Assembly (NCBI GenBank): GCA_014653535.1 | Contig: JACWEK010000003.1 | Location: forward strand, 1-64,000 | From: Pelagibacterales bacterium SAG-MED43 | Lineage (GTDB): Bacteria > Pseudomonadota > Alphaproteobacteria > Pelagibacterales > Pelagibacteraceae | Length of the DNA: 64,000 nt | Reading direction: 5' to 3' | The notes under the pieces: generated by a model | The model's input: only the letters and a program-made list of their open reading frames with translations | The model's database searches: none | Told to the model about the DNA's origin: nothing | Shown: positions 1-9,592 of the stretch, piece after piece | Position numbering within the stretch: the stretch's first letter is position 1 | How the letters are laid out: every line of letters begins with the position of its first letter | Translations under genes and position numbers: made by a program

Positions 1-428
1 AATAATTGGGCCTATCACCATACACTTTATTTGTTGAAGTATAAATAAATGAGGACTCTGGGCAATAAATTCTCATTGCTTCCAATAGATTAAGAGTTCC
101 ATTTGCATTTACACCAAAATCAACGAATGGCTCTCTTGCTGCCCAGTCATGAGATGGTTGTGCAGCAGTATGAATTATAGATTTGATTTGACTTCTGTGA
201 CTTTTAAAAATTTTAAAAACTTTTTTTTTATTTCTAATATCTATTGAAAAATGCTTATATTTTTTATGTTTTTTTAAAAGCAATTCTTTCCATTTATTAC
301 TGCTTTTTTTACCAAAAAAATAACTTCTTAAATCGTTATCTATACCCAAGACTTTTTTATTTTTATTTAAATAAAATTCGCTAGCAGCAGAACCAATTAA
401 TCCAGTAGATCCAGTAATTAAAATCATT
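1..428 (-). CDS. NAD-dependent epimerase, CDP-paratose 2-epimerase-like (partial, runs off window start)
   Basis: Reverse-strand reading from ATG at 428: MILITGSTGLIGSAASEFYLNKNKKVLGIDNDLRSYFFGKK...HTAAQPSHDWAAREPFVDFGVNANGTLNLLEA...TSTNKVYGDRPNY; Rossmann GxTGxIGS motif and the AAQPSHDWA/TNKVYGDRPN motifs of CDP-paratose/tyvelose epimerases. Confidence 0.8.
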
Positions 429-496
429 ATTAGGTTGTTTTGATATTATCAAAACAATATATATTCTAATATATAATTTAATAAATAAAATATTTA

Positions 497-1498
497 ATGA
501 AAATATTGATAACTGGCTCCTCAGGTTTTATTGGATTTCATCTTTCAGTGCTTCTTTTGAAGAAAGGCATCAAAGTTAAAGGTATTGACTGTATGAATAA
601 CTATTATGATGTAAAACTTAAAAAAGCTCGATTAAATATTCTTAAAAAGTACAAAAATTTTTCATTTAGTAAAATTAATCTTGAAAATGAAAAAAAAATT
701 AATTTAGTATTTAAAAAATTTAAACCAAAAATCGTAATTCACTTGGCTGCACAAGCTGGTGTAAGATATAGTATAGACAAACCAAGAGTATATTTAAAAT
801 CAAATATTGATGGATTTTTTAATGTTATAGAAGCTTCATATAAAGTTAACGTAAAACATTTGATAATGGCTTCTAGTTCTTCTGTATATGGTGCAAATCG
901 AAGTATCCCATTTAAAGAAATTGATAAAACAGAAACTCAATTAAGTATTTACGCTGCAACTAAAAAAGCTAATGAAAGTATGGCACATTCGTACTCAAAC
1001 ATATGGAAAATCCCAATCACAATGCTGAGATTTTTTACAGTTTATGGTCCATGGGGAAGACCAGATATGGCTTTGTTTAAATTTACAAAAGGAATAATAA
1101 ATAATACTCCAATAGACATATATAATAATGGTAATATGTATCGAGATTTCACATACATAGATGATATTGTGAAAGGTATCTATTTATTAATAAATAAAAT
1201 ACCCAATAAAAAACAAATTGGAAAATATAAAAATGATAGTCTTTCTAATGTTGCCCCTTTTAGAGTTTTAAATATTGGCAATTCAAATAAAGTTCTGTTA
1301 CTGAATTTTTTAAAAGAAATTGAAAATCGATTAAACAAAAAATCAAAAAGAAAATATTTACCTTTACAAAAAGGTGATGTAAAAGAAACATTATCAAATA
1401 TTAATCTTTTAAAATCTTTAACAAAATACAATCCAAAAACGAATTATAAAAAAGGAATTGGAGAATTCATCACATGGTACAAAGACTATTATAAGTAA
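497..1498 (+). CDS. NAD-dependent epimerase, UDP-glucuronate 4-epimerase-like
   Basis: MKILITGSSGFIGFHLS, HLAAQAGVRYSIDKP, SSSSVYGANRSIPF, YAATKKANE, RFFTVYGPWGRPDMA motifs. Confidence 0.88.
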   Translation: MKILITGSSGFIGFHLSVLLLKKGIKVKGIDCMNNYYDVKLKKARLNILKKYKNFSFSKINLENEKKINLVFKKFKPKIVIHLAAQAGVRYSIDKPRVYLKSNIDGFFNVIEASYKVNVKHLIMASSSSVYGANRSIPFKEIDKTETQLSIYAATKKANESMAHSYSNIWKIPITMLRFFTVYGPWGRPDMALFKFTKGIINNTPIDIYNNGNMYRDFTYIDDIVKGIYLLINKIPNKKQIGKYKNDSLSNVAPFRVLNIGNSNKVLLLNFLKEIENRLNKKSKRKYLPLQKGDVKETLSNINLLKSLTKYNPKTNYKKGIGEFITWYKDYYK

Positions 1499-1499
1499 A

Positions 1500-2657
1500 T
1501 TAGATTAAGATTTTTTTTAAAACTAAACTGTGATGATAAAAAGTATACCCTTTAAGTCTTTTTTTAAGTTTAATCTTTTTTGATATTCTGTTTGCTTCAT
1601 TATCTTTTAAAAAGTCATTTATGGATTTTAAAAAACTAGAAGGGTTATTGGATTGGAATAAATAACCACCATCTTCATTTACAATTTCTTTTGGGCCATT
1701 TGGACAATCACTAGTGATAACTTGGCAATTATTATAACCTGCTTCTACCAAAACAAATCCTGGATCTTCCCACAAAGATGTTAAAACTAGACATTTTGAT
1801 TTTTTCATAAAGTAATGAACATTATCAGTATTATTTATTACAATTATTCTTTCTGAGATATTCAATTTTTTTGCTAATTTATTAAATATTTCTTCATCCT
1901 CACCATGGCCAATAAAAAGAAAATACAAGTTTTTATTTAATCTTAAAATTTCTGGTATGCATTTTAAATAAAAAATAAAATTTTTCTGTTTTGTGAATCT
2001 TCCAATGGATAAAAAAAAATCTTTTTCTAATACAATTTTTTCAGAATTAACTGATAGTGATACTTTTTTTGATTTTGATTTTTGAATTTCTGTACATTTA
2101 ATTATTGGGTCTTTTAAAACTATTAATTTGTCTTTAAGAAATGAAAATCTAGATAGGTCTCTTAAAGTATCTTGTGTAGGACATGTAATTTTGTAAATTT
2201 TTTTACTACTTAATTTCCAAATTATTTTACGAATAAATGTCATTTTTGGTAATCCAGAAACCCTAAGAATTAATTTTGTTTCATAACTTTTAAAAATGAA
2301 CAGTAATAGTGGCAAAGAAGTTATTAGATGTATTATTAAATATTTTGGTTTTTGAGTAATTAATTGATGGTGTAATGGTAGTAGACTCTTAAAAAAAATA
2401 TATAAATAGGCAAATCTACTTCTTATGAACCCATCTTTTTTAAATGAATTAAACATAGAATTTTTATTTAAGTGTATAACTTCTATATTCCTTCTATTTA
2501 GTTCCAGAGAATAATCTTGCCATTCATGAACTGCATCTAAAATAATTGCTTTATATTTATCATTTAAGTATTTATTAACTGCTTCAACTGAATTAATAAC
2601 AGACTTAACTGTAGCAACTTTTGATGTAAATGGTGACCAGTATAGTATTTTGTTCAT
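1500..2657 (-). CDS. glycosyltransferase family 4-like (group 1)
   Basis: SIGRFTKQKNF, FIGHGEDEEIF and LTSLWEDPGFVLVEAGYNNCQVITSDCPNGPKEI motifs. Confidence 0.85.
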   Translation of the reverse strand: MNKILYWSPFTSKVATVKSVINSVEAVNKYLNDKYKAIILDAVHEWQDYSLELNRRNIEVIHLNKNSMFNSFKKDGFIRSRFAYLYIFFKSLLPLHHQLITQKPKYLIIHLITSLPLLLFIFKSYETKLILRVSGLPKMTFIRKIIWKLSSKKIYKITCPTQDTLRDLSRFSFLKDKLIVLKDPIIKCTEIQKSKSKKVSLSVNSEKIVLEKDFFLSIGRFTKQKNFIFYLKCIPEILRLNKNLYFLFIGHGEDEEIFNKLAKKLNISERIIVINNTDNVHYFMKKSKCLVLTSLWEDPGFVLVEAGYNNCQVITSDCPNGPKEIVNEDGGYLFQSNNPSSFLKSINDFLKDNEANRISKKIKLKKRLKGYTFYHHSLVLKKILI

Positions 2658-2711
2658 TAAATTGTTAATTGATAATAATATAGTTTGATATAATAAAATA
2701 TAGTTTTATTA

Positions 2712-3923
2712 ATGAAAAAAATTTTTCCATGTATAATTGGTCTTGGTTATGTTGGGCTGCCCTTATTTGTCTCTTTAAAAAAAAAATTTCAAATGATTGG
2801 TTATGACATAAGCAAAACTAGGACTAAAGAGCTTAAAAAATATATTGATAGAAATAAAGAATTTACCCGAAAAGATCTTAAACTTGAAAATAAATCTTTA
2901 ATTACATCTGACCATGTTGATATTAAAGACTCGAATTTTTATATTGTAACAGTACCAACTCCAATTAAGAAAAATAAATATCCTGATCTAAACTATATTA
3001 AATCAGCATTTAAGATAATTTCAAAATATATTAAAAATAACGATATAGTGTTTCTAGAATCAACAGTTTATCCAGGTACAACACTTAAAATCTGTAAAAA
3101 TATAATCAAAAAAAAAAATAAAAATATTAATTTTTTTATTGGTTATAGTTCTGAAAGAGTCAATCCGGGAGATAAAATCCATAATATAAAAAATATACCC
3201 AAAGTAGTTTCTATTGATGCAAATAACAAAATTGTTTCATTAGTAAAAAAAGTTTATCAAAATGTCTCAAAAAAAATTGTTTTTACAAAAAAAATTAACG
3301 AAGCTGAATTATCAAAACTAATTGAAAACACTCAAAGAGACCTTAATATTGGTTTGATGAATGAGATAATGATTTTGTGTGAAAAAGCTAATTTAGATTT
3401 CAATGAAGTAATACGATTAGCAAAAACCAAATGGAATTTCTTAAATTTTAAACCAGGTCTAGTTGGAGGACATTGCTTACCAGTTGATCCATATTATCTT
3501 AGTTATTACGCCAAAAAATTAAAATACAATACAGAAATTACTCTTGCTGCTAGAAAAACGAATAACTCAATGGAACAATTTGTTTTAAAAAAAATAATTT
3601 TGAAATTAAAAAAATTAAGAAATTTCAAAAAGAGAAAAATTACAGTAATGGGACTAACATACAAATCAAACGTGCCTGATTACAGAAATTCACTTGCAGT
3701 AAATATTTATTATAAGTTAAAAAGAATGAATAAAAATATTAAAGCGTATGATCCAATTATTGAAGATAGTTTTATTAAAAAAAATAATATTAATACTAAT
3801 TTTAAAGAGATAATGAAATCGGAAATATTTATCATTTTAGTTAAACATGATCAAATAGGTGAAATGGTAAGAGCCGCAAAGAAAAACAAAAAAGTAATAA
3901 TTGATCCATTATCATTAATTTAA
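2712..3923 (+). CDS. nucleotide sugar dehydrogenase (UDP-HexNAc 6-dehydrogenase, WbpA/TviB-like)
   Basis: GLGYVGLPL, VPTPIKKNKYPDLNYI, ESTVYPGTT, KPGLVGGHCLPVDPYYL, GLTYKSNVPDYRNS motifs. Confidence 0.9.
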   Translation: MKKIFPCIIGLGYVGLPLFVSLKKKFQMIGYDISKTRTKELKKYIDRNKEFTRKDLKLENKSLITSDHVDIKDSNFYIVTVPTPIKKNKYPDLNYIKSAFKIISKYIKNNDIVFLESTVYPGTTLKICKNIIKKKNKNINFFIGYSSERVNPGDKIHNIKNIPKVVSIDANNKIVSLVKKVYQNVSKKIVFTKKINEAELSKLIENTQRDLNIGLMNEIMILCEKANLDFNEVIRLAKTKWNFLNFKPGLVGGHCLPVDPYYLSYYAKKLKYNTEITLAARKTNNSMEQFVLKKIILKLKKLRNFKKRKITVMGLTYKSNVPDYRNSLAVNIYYKLKRMNKNIKAYDPIIEDSFIKKNNINTNFKEIMKSEIFIILVKHDQIGEMVRAAKKNKKVIIDPLSLI

Positions 3924-3926
3924 TTA

Positions 3927-5045
3927 ATGAGTAAAAAAATTAATAATCAAAGAGTAATTTTCTTTTTACCTGTATTTAGCTCAGGTGGAACATCTGAATC
4001 TATAGTCAAACTTTCTAAGTTTTTAAATGATCAAAACTACTCAATATCTATAATTTCTATTGGAAAAAATAAATACAAAAAATATCTACAAAAAATTGGA
4101 TGTGATGTTCACGAAATTAAAAAAAGGAGAGCTTTATTTTCTATATTCGAATTAAGAAAATTAATTAAAAAAGATTTAAAAAAAAAATACTTTAAAACTA
4201 TATTAATTTCAAACATACATTATGCTAATATTATTTCCTTTATTTCTTGTTATAATCTCGATGGTATTAAGACAATTTTTACTGAAAGGAGCTCGTTATC
4301 TGAATTAGCTATTTACAACAATTTTTTCAATTTTATTAAAAACAAATTAATTTTTTTTCTGGCCAAGTATTTTTATAAATTTGCAAATATTGTAGTTACT
4401 AATTCAAAATTTGAAAAAAATTATATCAAAAATAACTTTAACGTAAAAAATGTTATTTATATTAACCCTCCATCTATAACCAAAGTAGAAAGAGATGATA
4501 AAAATAATAAAAAAAATAATGATTTAAAAAAAATAATTTATGTTGGGAGACTATCTAAAGAAAAAGGTGTTATAACTATCTTAAAGGCATTATCTAGAAT
4601 TAAAGATAAATACAATTTCAAATTTGAGATATTTGGTGAAGGTGTAGAAAAAAAAACTATAAAAAATTTCATAAAAGAAAACAAATTATCCAAAAAGGTT
4701 TTATTTAAGGGATTTTATAAAGATAAATTAAAAATTTTTAAAAATAAAGATTTATTCATTAATGCATCTTGGTTTGAGGGCTTACCAAATGCTCTTGTAC
4801 AGTCACTAAATTACAATGTTTTTCCAATTTGCAGCAAATCTCCAGGTGGAAATTTTGAAGTTATTAAATATGGACAACTAGGTTTGGTTTTTAACACATA
4901 TAGTAGTGAAGATCTTAAGAAAAAAATTTTGTTATATTTTAAAAAAAATTTAAAACTTCCACAAAAAACTAGAATAAATCATTTAAAAAATTTTACTCAA
5001 TTTAAATCTAATCAGGAATATTTAAAAACCCTTAAAAGTATTTAA
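3927..5045 (+). CDS. glycosyltransferase family 4-like (group 1)
   Basis: YVGRLSKEKGV, FEGLPNALVQSL, CSKSPGGNFEVI motifs. Confidence 0.85.
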   Translation: MSKKINNQRVIFFLPVFSSGGTSESIVKLSKFLNDQNYSISIISIGKNKYKKYLQKIGCDVHEIKKRRALFSIFELRKLIKKDLKKKYFKTILISNIHYANIISFISCYNLDGIKTIFTERSSLSELAIYNNFFNFIKNKLIFFLAKYFYKFANIVVTNSKFEKNYIKNNFNVKNVIYINPPSITKVERDDKNNKKNNDLKKIIYVGRLSKEKGVITILKALSRIKDKYNFKFEIFGEGVEKKTIKNFIKENKLSKKVLFKGFYKDKLKIFKNKDLFINASWFEGLPNALVQSLNYNVFPICSKSPGGNFEVIKYGQLGLVFNTYSSEDLKKKILLYFKKNLKLPQKTRINHLKNFTQFKSNQEYLKTLKSI

Positions 5046-5076
5046 TAAATATTAAATATTATAATAATCACTTTTA

Positions 5077-6189
5077 TTAAAGAATTAAAGATGGATCAAC
5101 AAACTCATGACCAAATACATCAGCAACTGCTTTATAGGTTACTTGACCCTTGTATATATTAAGTCCTGCCAAAAAGTTTTTATCTTCTACTAAAGCTTTT
5201 TGGTAACCTTTGTTTGCTAATTTTACTAAGAAAGGAAGAGTTGCTTTATTTAGAGCTAATGTTGAAGTTCTAGGAACTCCACCAGGCATATTTGCTACAC
5301 AATAATGAACTACATCATCTACAATGTAAGTGGGGTCACCATGAGTTGTTGGTTTGCTAGTTTCTACACAGCCTCCTTGGTCTATTGCTACATCAACTAT
5401 TACAGAACCTCTTTTCATTAATTTTAACATATCTTTTGTAACTAACTTTGGTGCTTCAGCTCCAGGTATAAGTACACCCCCAACTACTAGATCTGCCTCT
5501 GAAATTAAATTATTCAAATCTATTTTATCACTTTGTTCAGGAATAATTTTATCACCAAACATTTGCACTAATTGTTTTAATCTTGCTTCTGATTTATCAA
5601 CTATATGAACTCGAGCTTGCATCCCTGTTGCTATAACTGCAGCATTTTCTCCAACTACTCCACCTCCTAAAATTACTACTGTTCCTCCAGTTACTCCTGG
5701 TGCGCCTCCTAATAAAAGACCTCTACCTTTTTGATTTTTTTCTAAACAATGCGCCCCTGCTTGAACGGACATTCTTCCTGCAACAGCACTCATAGGTGCC
5801 AGCAAAGGAAGCTTCCCATTATCATCAGTTACAGTTTCATAAGCAATATTGATACTTTTAGATTTGATTAATCCCTCAGTAAGTTCTTTTGCAGCAGCTA
5901 AATGAAGATAAGTATAAACAATTTGATTTTCTCTAATCATGTCTACTTCAACTTTTTGAGGCTCTTTTACTTTAACAATTATTTCAGCATCATTAAAAAT
6001 GTCAGCTGCACTATCAGCTATTTTTGCACCAGCTTTTATATATTGATCATTTTCAAAACCAGCTTCAAAACCACCATTATTTTCAACTAAAACTTCGTGA
6101 CCCTCAGATACCAGAGTTTTTACACTTTCGGGTGTTAACCCAATTCTATTTTCTTGAGGTTTTATTTCTTTAGGTACGCCTATCCGCAT
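5077..6189 (-). CDS. ald: alanine dehydrogenase
   Basis: MRIGVPKEIKPQENRIGLTPESV, APMSAVAGRMSVQ, PGGVPRTSTLALNKATLPF. Confidence 0.95.
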   Translation of the reverse strand: MRIGVPKEIKPQENRIGLTPESVKTLVSEGHEVLVENNGGFEAGFENDQYIKAGAKIADSAADIFNDAEIIVKVKEPQKVEVDMIRENQIVYTYLHLAAAKELTEGLIKSKSINIAYETVTDDNGKLPLLAPMSAVAGRMSVQAGAHCLEKNQKGRGLLLGGAPGVTGGTVVILGGGVVGENAAVIATGMQARVHIVDKSEARLKQLVQMFGDKIIPEQSDKIDLNNLISEADLVVGGVLIPGAEAPKLVTKDMLKLMKRGSVIVDVAIDQGGCVETSKPTTHGDPTYIVDDVVHYCVANMPGGVPRTSTLALNKATLPFLVKLANKGYQKALVEDKNFLAGLNIYKGQVTYKAVADVFGHEFVDPSLIL

Positions 6190-6233
6190 TATCTCTCTCT
6201 GTGTTAATTATAGATATGTAAAATATAAGCTAA

Positions 6234-7581
6234 CTAGTTCTTTTGGTTCTTTTGATAATTAGTGATACCTGTTCTTAATTTATCAATAATCTCATCGATG
6301 TGTTTTTTTTCACATATAAATTGTGGAGCAATGATTAAACAATCACCAGTTGCTTTAAAGTTTACACCTGCTTCATAACATGATTTAAAAGTTTCGTATC
6401 CGGCTTTACCGGGTTTCGTATTTAGTTTCATATCTATTCCACCCATCATTCCATAACCTCTTATATTATCTACAGATTCTAAATCTTGAAGTGAGAATAA
6501 ACCTTTTTGAAAATAGGGTGCTAAATCTTTTGCTCGATTAAAAATGTCCTCTTTCTCAAAAATGTCTTGAACAGCCAGCGCAGCAGCAACCGCAACAGGA
6601 ATTCCTGAATAAGTATAACCATGAAATAATTCAACTGAACCCATTGGAGATGAGTCCATTACCGCATCATAAATATAATCGTTACAAGCAACAACTCCCA
6701 TTGGTACAACTCCATTAGTGGTAGCTTTTGCCATTGTCATAATATCTGGAGTGACTCCAAATTCATGTGCTGCAAATTTTGATCCAGTCCTTCCCCATCC
6801 AGTAATAACTTCATCAAAAATTAACAAAATTCCATGCTTATCACAAATCTCTCTTAATTTTTGTAAATAACCTTTTGGAGGAACTAGTGTTCCCGTTGAT
6901 CCAGCAATAGGCTCGACTATACATGCAGCAATATTTTCACCACCGAAGTTTGCACATATAGTTTCTAAATCATTTGCTAAGTAGTCACCTGTTTCTGGTT
7001 GACCACTAACAAATTTATGTTCTGGTAAGTGAGTGTGACTAATATGTTGAACGCCGGGCATCAAGACACTGGCAAATGTTTTAACATTATTAATCATTCC
7101 ACCAACTGAAATACATCCTATATTCATTCCGTGGTATCCACGTTCTCTACCTACAAATCTAAATCTCTCTGCATGCCCTTTGGATCTATGGTATGCGATA
7201 GCAATTTTAAGAGCAGTTTCAACCGCTGTAGAACCACAAATTGTATAAAAAAATTTTATTTAGATCACCTGGAGTATGTTTTGAAATTTTTGTTGCTAGT
7301 TCAAAAGAGCCTCCAAAACCTTGTTGAAAAGGTTGAGCGTAATCTAAAGTTTCTAATTGTTTTGTTACTGCTTCAGTAATTTCTCTTCTTCCATGACCTA
7401 AGGGATTACAAAATAATCCTGAGCTTGCATCAATCTGAGTTTTACCATGATGAGTTTTTAAGTATACGCCTTTAGCTTCAGTAATTAATCTTGGATTTTT
7501 TTTAAAATCTTTATTAGATGTAAATGGCATCCAATGTTCATTTAGTGAATTTGGAACTGACGTTCTATTTTCTGAGCTCAT
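6234..7581 (-). pseudogene. class III PLP aminotransferase (omega-amino acid:pyruvate / taurine:pyruvate type), split into two ORFs by a 1-nt frameshift
   Basis: N-terminal ORF 7219-7581 (MPFTSNKDFKKNPRLI...GLFCNPLGHGRREI) and C-terminal ORF 6234-7127 (LLIFDEVITGWGRTG...MAKATTNGVVPMG). Removing one base from the 7-base homopolymer at 7247-7253 restores DLNKIFYTICGSTAVETALKIAIAYHRSKGHAERFRFVGRERGYHGMNIGC. Confidence 0.85.
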
Positions 7582-7765
7582 AAATATTTTTTTTCTAATT
7601 AAAATTAAAAATTTAGAATCTGTTTAGACTAAAATAAATGCATTAACTACAACATTTTTGACACAACTCTAGATTGTATAGATTTTTTTTTTTGTTTTAC
7701 TTCGGTTGAAAATTCAAATTAAATGAGAGTAATTTATATATAAATTAACTAACAAAGAGGAATAA

Positions 7766-8707
7766 ATGAAAAAAATAATTAGTTTTCTTTTAGGATGTTT
7801 TGTGGCTCTTAACTTAAGTATTTCAGTTGCAAATTCAGCAGCTAATGAAGTTAGAGTTGCTTACTTTCTAGAGTGGCCAAGTCCAAATCTAGAAGACATG
7901 CAAAAAAAAGCTTTTGCTAAAGCTCTAGGAGTTCCAGTAAAATGGACAAACTTCACTAATGGTGGAGCAATGACTGATGCAATGTTAGCGGGAGATATTG
8001 ATATTTCTTACTCACAAGGATTAGTACCATTTATTAATGCTGTAAAATCAAAAGCACCAATTAAACTAGTTGATATTGCTATGGAATACGGAATGGGAGG
8101 AACAACTTGTGTTACTTCTAATGCATCTGGAATTACAAAAGCAAATGCAACTGAGCTTGAAGGTAAAAAAGTTGCTGTTCCATTAGGAACAATGGCTGAG
8201 TATGTTTTCGATGAAAGCATGAAAGTTGTTGGCGCAGATAGAGGTAAAATGGATATAATTCAAATGGACCCAGAAGAAGGAGCTGCTGCTTTAGTGAGTG
8301 GTGATGTTGTAATGGCATGTTTGTTTGGAGGTAACTCTATTAAAGCTGCAACAGCTGTAGGATCAAGATTACTAACAGTTGACGAAGCAAGAGCGGCAGG
8401 TATTTTAGGAATAGATATCACTTCAGTAACTACAAAGTTTATGAAGGAAAACCCTGGAATGCTTAGAACTTTTATAGAAGTAACTCATGAAGCTAATGCT
8501 AGATATAAAGCTGGCAAAGCTGATATGAATGTTATGGCTAAAGCTTCTGAAATGAAAGTTGGAGATATGAAAGAAACTTTAAGTGGCTTTAAATTTCTAA
8601 CACCAGAAGAAACTAAAACTTCTATGGAAAGTGGAAATCTTGATGCATTCTTAAAAGGAATGGGAACACCAAGAGGAAACGTAGATACTAGTTTCTTACC
8701 TCTATAA
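7766..8707 (+). CDS. tauA: taurine-type ABC transporter substrate-binding protein
   Basis: N-terminal signal peptide; RVAYFLEWPSPN, GGAMTDAMLAGDIDISYSQGLVPF, KVAVPLGTMAEYVFDE; next to tauBC-like genes. Confidence 0.85.
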   Translation: MKKIISFLLGCFVALNLSISVANSAANEVRVAYFLEWPSPNLEDMQKKAFAKALGVPVKWTNFTNGGAMTDAMLAGDIDISYSQGLVPFINAVKSKAPIKLVDIAMEYGMGGTTCVTSNASGITKANATELEGKKVAVPLGTMAEYVFDESMKVVGADRGKMDIIQMDPEEGAAALVSGDVVMACLFGGNSIKAATAVGSRLLTVDEARAAGILGIDITSVTTKFMKENPGMLRTFIEVTHEANARYKAGKADMNVMAKASEMKVGDMKETLSGFKFLTPEETKTSMESGNLDAFLKGMGTPRGNVDTSFLPL

Positions 8708-8729
8708 TTTTATAGAGAAAGAAAAATTT

Positions 8730-8767
8730 AATAGGCGCCAATTTAATAGATTGGGGCCTATTTTTTT
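8730..8767 (+). terminator. Rho-independent terminator/attenuator-like hairpin between tauA and tauB
   Basis: AATAGGC-g-CCAAT ttaatag ATTGG-g-GCCTATT followed by TTTTT; 12 bp with one G:G mismatch. Confidence 0.75.
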
Positions 8768-8794
8768 AATAAGAATTTTATATAAAGCTATTCT

Positions 8795-9592
8795 ATGAGT
8801 GATTTGATTTCTCAAAATCTGAATATGATTTTTAAAACGCCCAAAGGAGAAACAGTTCACGCATTAAAAGATCTTAATTTCACTCTTAAAAAAGGAGAGC
8901 TTTTAACAGTTCTTGGGCCATCAGGTTGTGGAAAAACAACTTTATTAAACATCACTGCAGGATTTATTAGACCAACATCTGGAAGTATCACTTTAAATAA
9001 TAATGAAATAGATGGACCAGGAGTTGAGAGAGGTATGGTTTTTCAACAAGGAGCTTTATTTGAATGGTTGACTGTAGCAGAAAATGTGAACTTTGGATTA
9101 AGAATGAAAAAAGAAGATCCAATTAATACTGCAAAAAAAGTTGATGAATGGTTAGAAATTGTTGGACTCAAAGGTTTTGGAAATACTCCGACTTATCAAT
9201 TATCTGGAGGAATGCAGCAAAGAGTTGCTCTTGCAAGATGTTTAATAAATAACCCTGATTTAATTCTCATGGATGAACCTTTGGGAGCTTTAGATGCTTT
9301 GACAAGAGAAAAGATGCAGTCTTTGGTTTTAAAAATTTGGAAAGAAACTGGAAAAACAATTATTTTAATAACACACTCAGTTGAAGAAGCTTTATTACTT
9401 GGAGAAAGATTATATGTAATGGCTCCTCGACCTGGCCGTATACACAAAGAATATCATCTTCCATTTGCTTCAATGGGATTGAAACAAGATTTAAGAGAAA
9501 TAAAAAAAAATAAAGATTTTTCAGTAAAACGGGAAGAAATATTAGAAATGATTTGGAATATGGAAGAAGAAATCATGGGTAAAGATATTTAA
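8795..9592 (+). CDS. tauB: taurine/nitrate-type ABC transporter ATP-binding protein
   Basis: Walker A GPSGCGKTTLL, signature LSGGMQQRVALAR, Walker B LILMDEP, THSVEEALLL. Confidence 0.9.
   Translation: MSDLISQNLNMIFKTPKGETVHALKDLNFTLKKGELLTVLGPSGCGKTTLLNITAGFIRPTSGSITLNNNEIDGPGVERGMVFQQGALFEWLTVAENVNFGLRMKKEDPINTAKKVDEWLEIVGLKGFGNTPTYQLSGGMQQRVALARCLINNPDLILMDEPLGALDALTREKMQSLVLKIWKETGKTIILITHSVEEALLLGERLYVMAPRPGRIHKEYHLPFASMGLKQDLREIKKNKDFSVKREEILEMIWNMEEEIMGKDI

Noticed and set aside
1180-1431. Antisense ORF inside the UDP-glucuronate-epimerase-like gene
   Set aside because: Opposite strand of a well-supported CDS, no recognisable domain, no SD; typical shadow ORF of AT-rich sequence.
5354-6090. 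Plus-strand ORFs (5354-5608, 5902-6090) opposite ald
   Set aside because: Entirely within the ald coding region on the complementary strand; low-complexity translations.
7131-7379. Plus-strand ORF across the aminotransferase frameshift
   Set aside because: Shadow of the conserved aminotransferase coding strand; not an independent gene.
6234-7581. Two separate genes (7219-7581 and 6234-7127)
   Set aside because: Both halves belong to one aminotransferase; conserved sequence continues through the gap once one base is removed.
7582-7765. Promoter TTGACA in the spacer upstream of tauA
   Set aside because: A TTGACA is present but no convincing -10 at suitable spacing could be picked over the AT-rich background.
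8008-9447. Antisense ORFs in tauA/tauB (8008-8220, 8133-8318, 9196-9447)
   Set aside because: Complementary strand of confident ABC transporter genes; no support.
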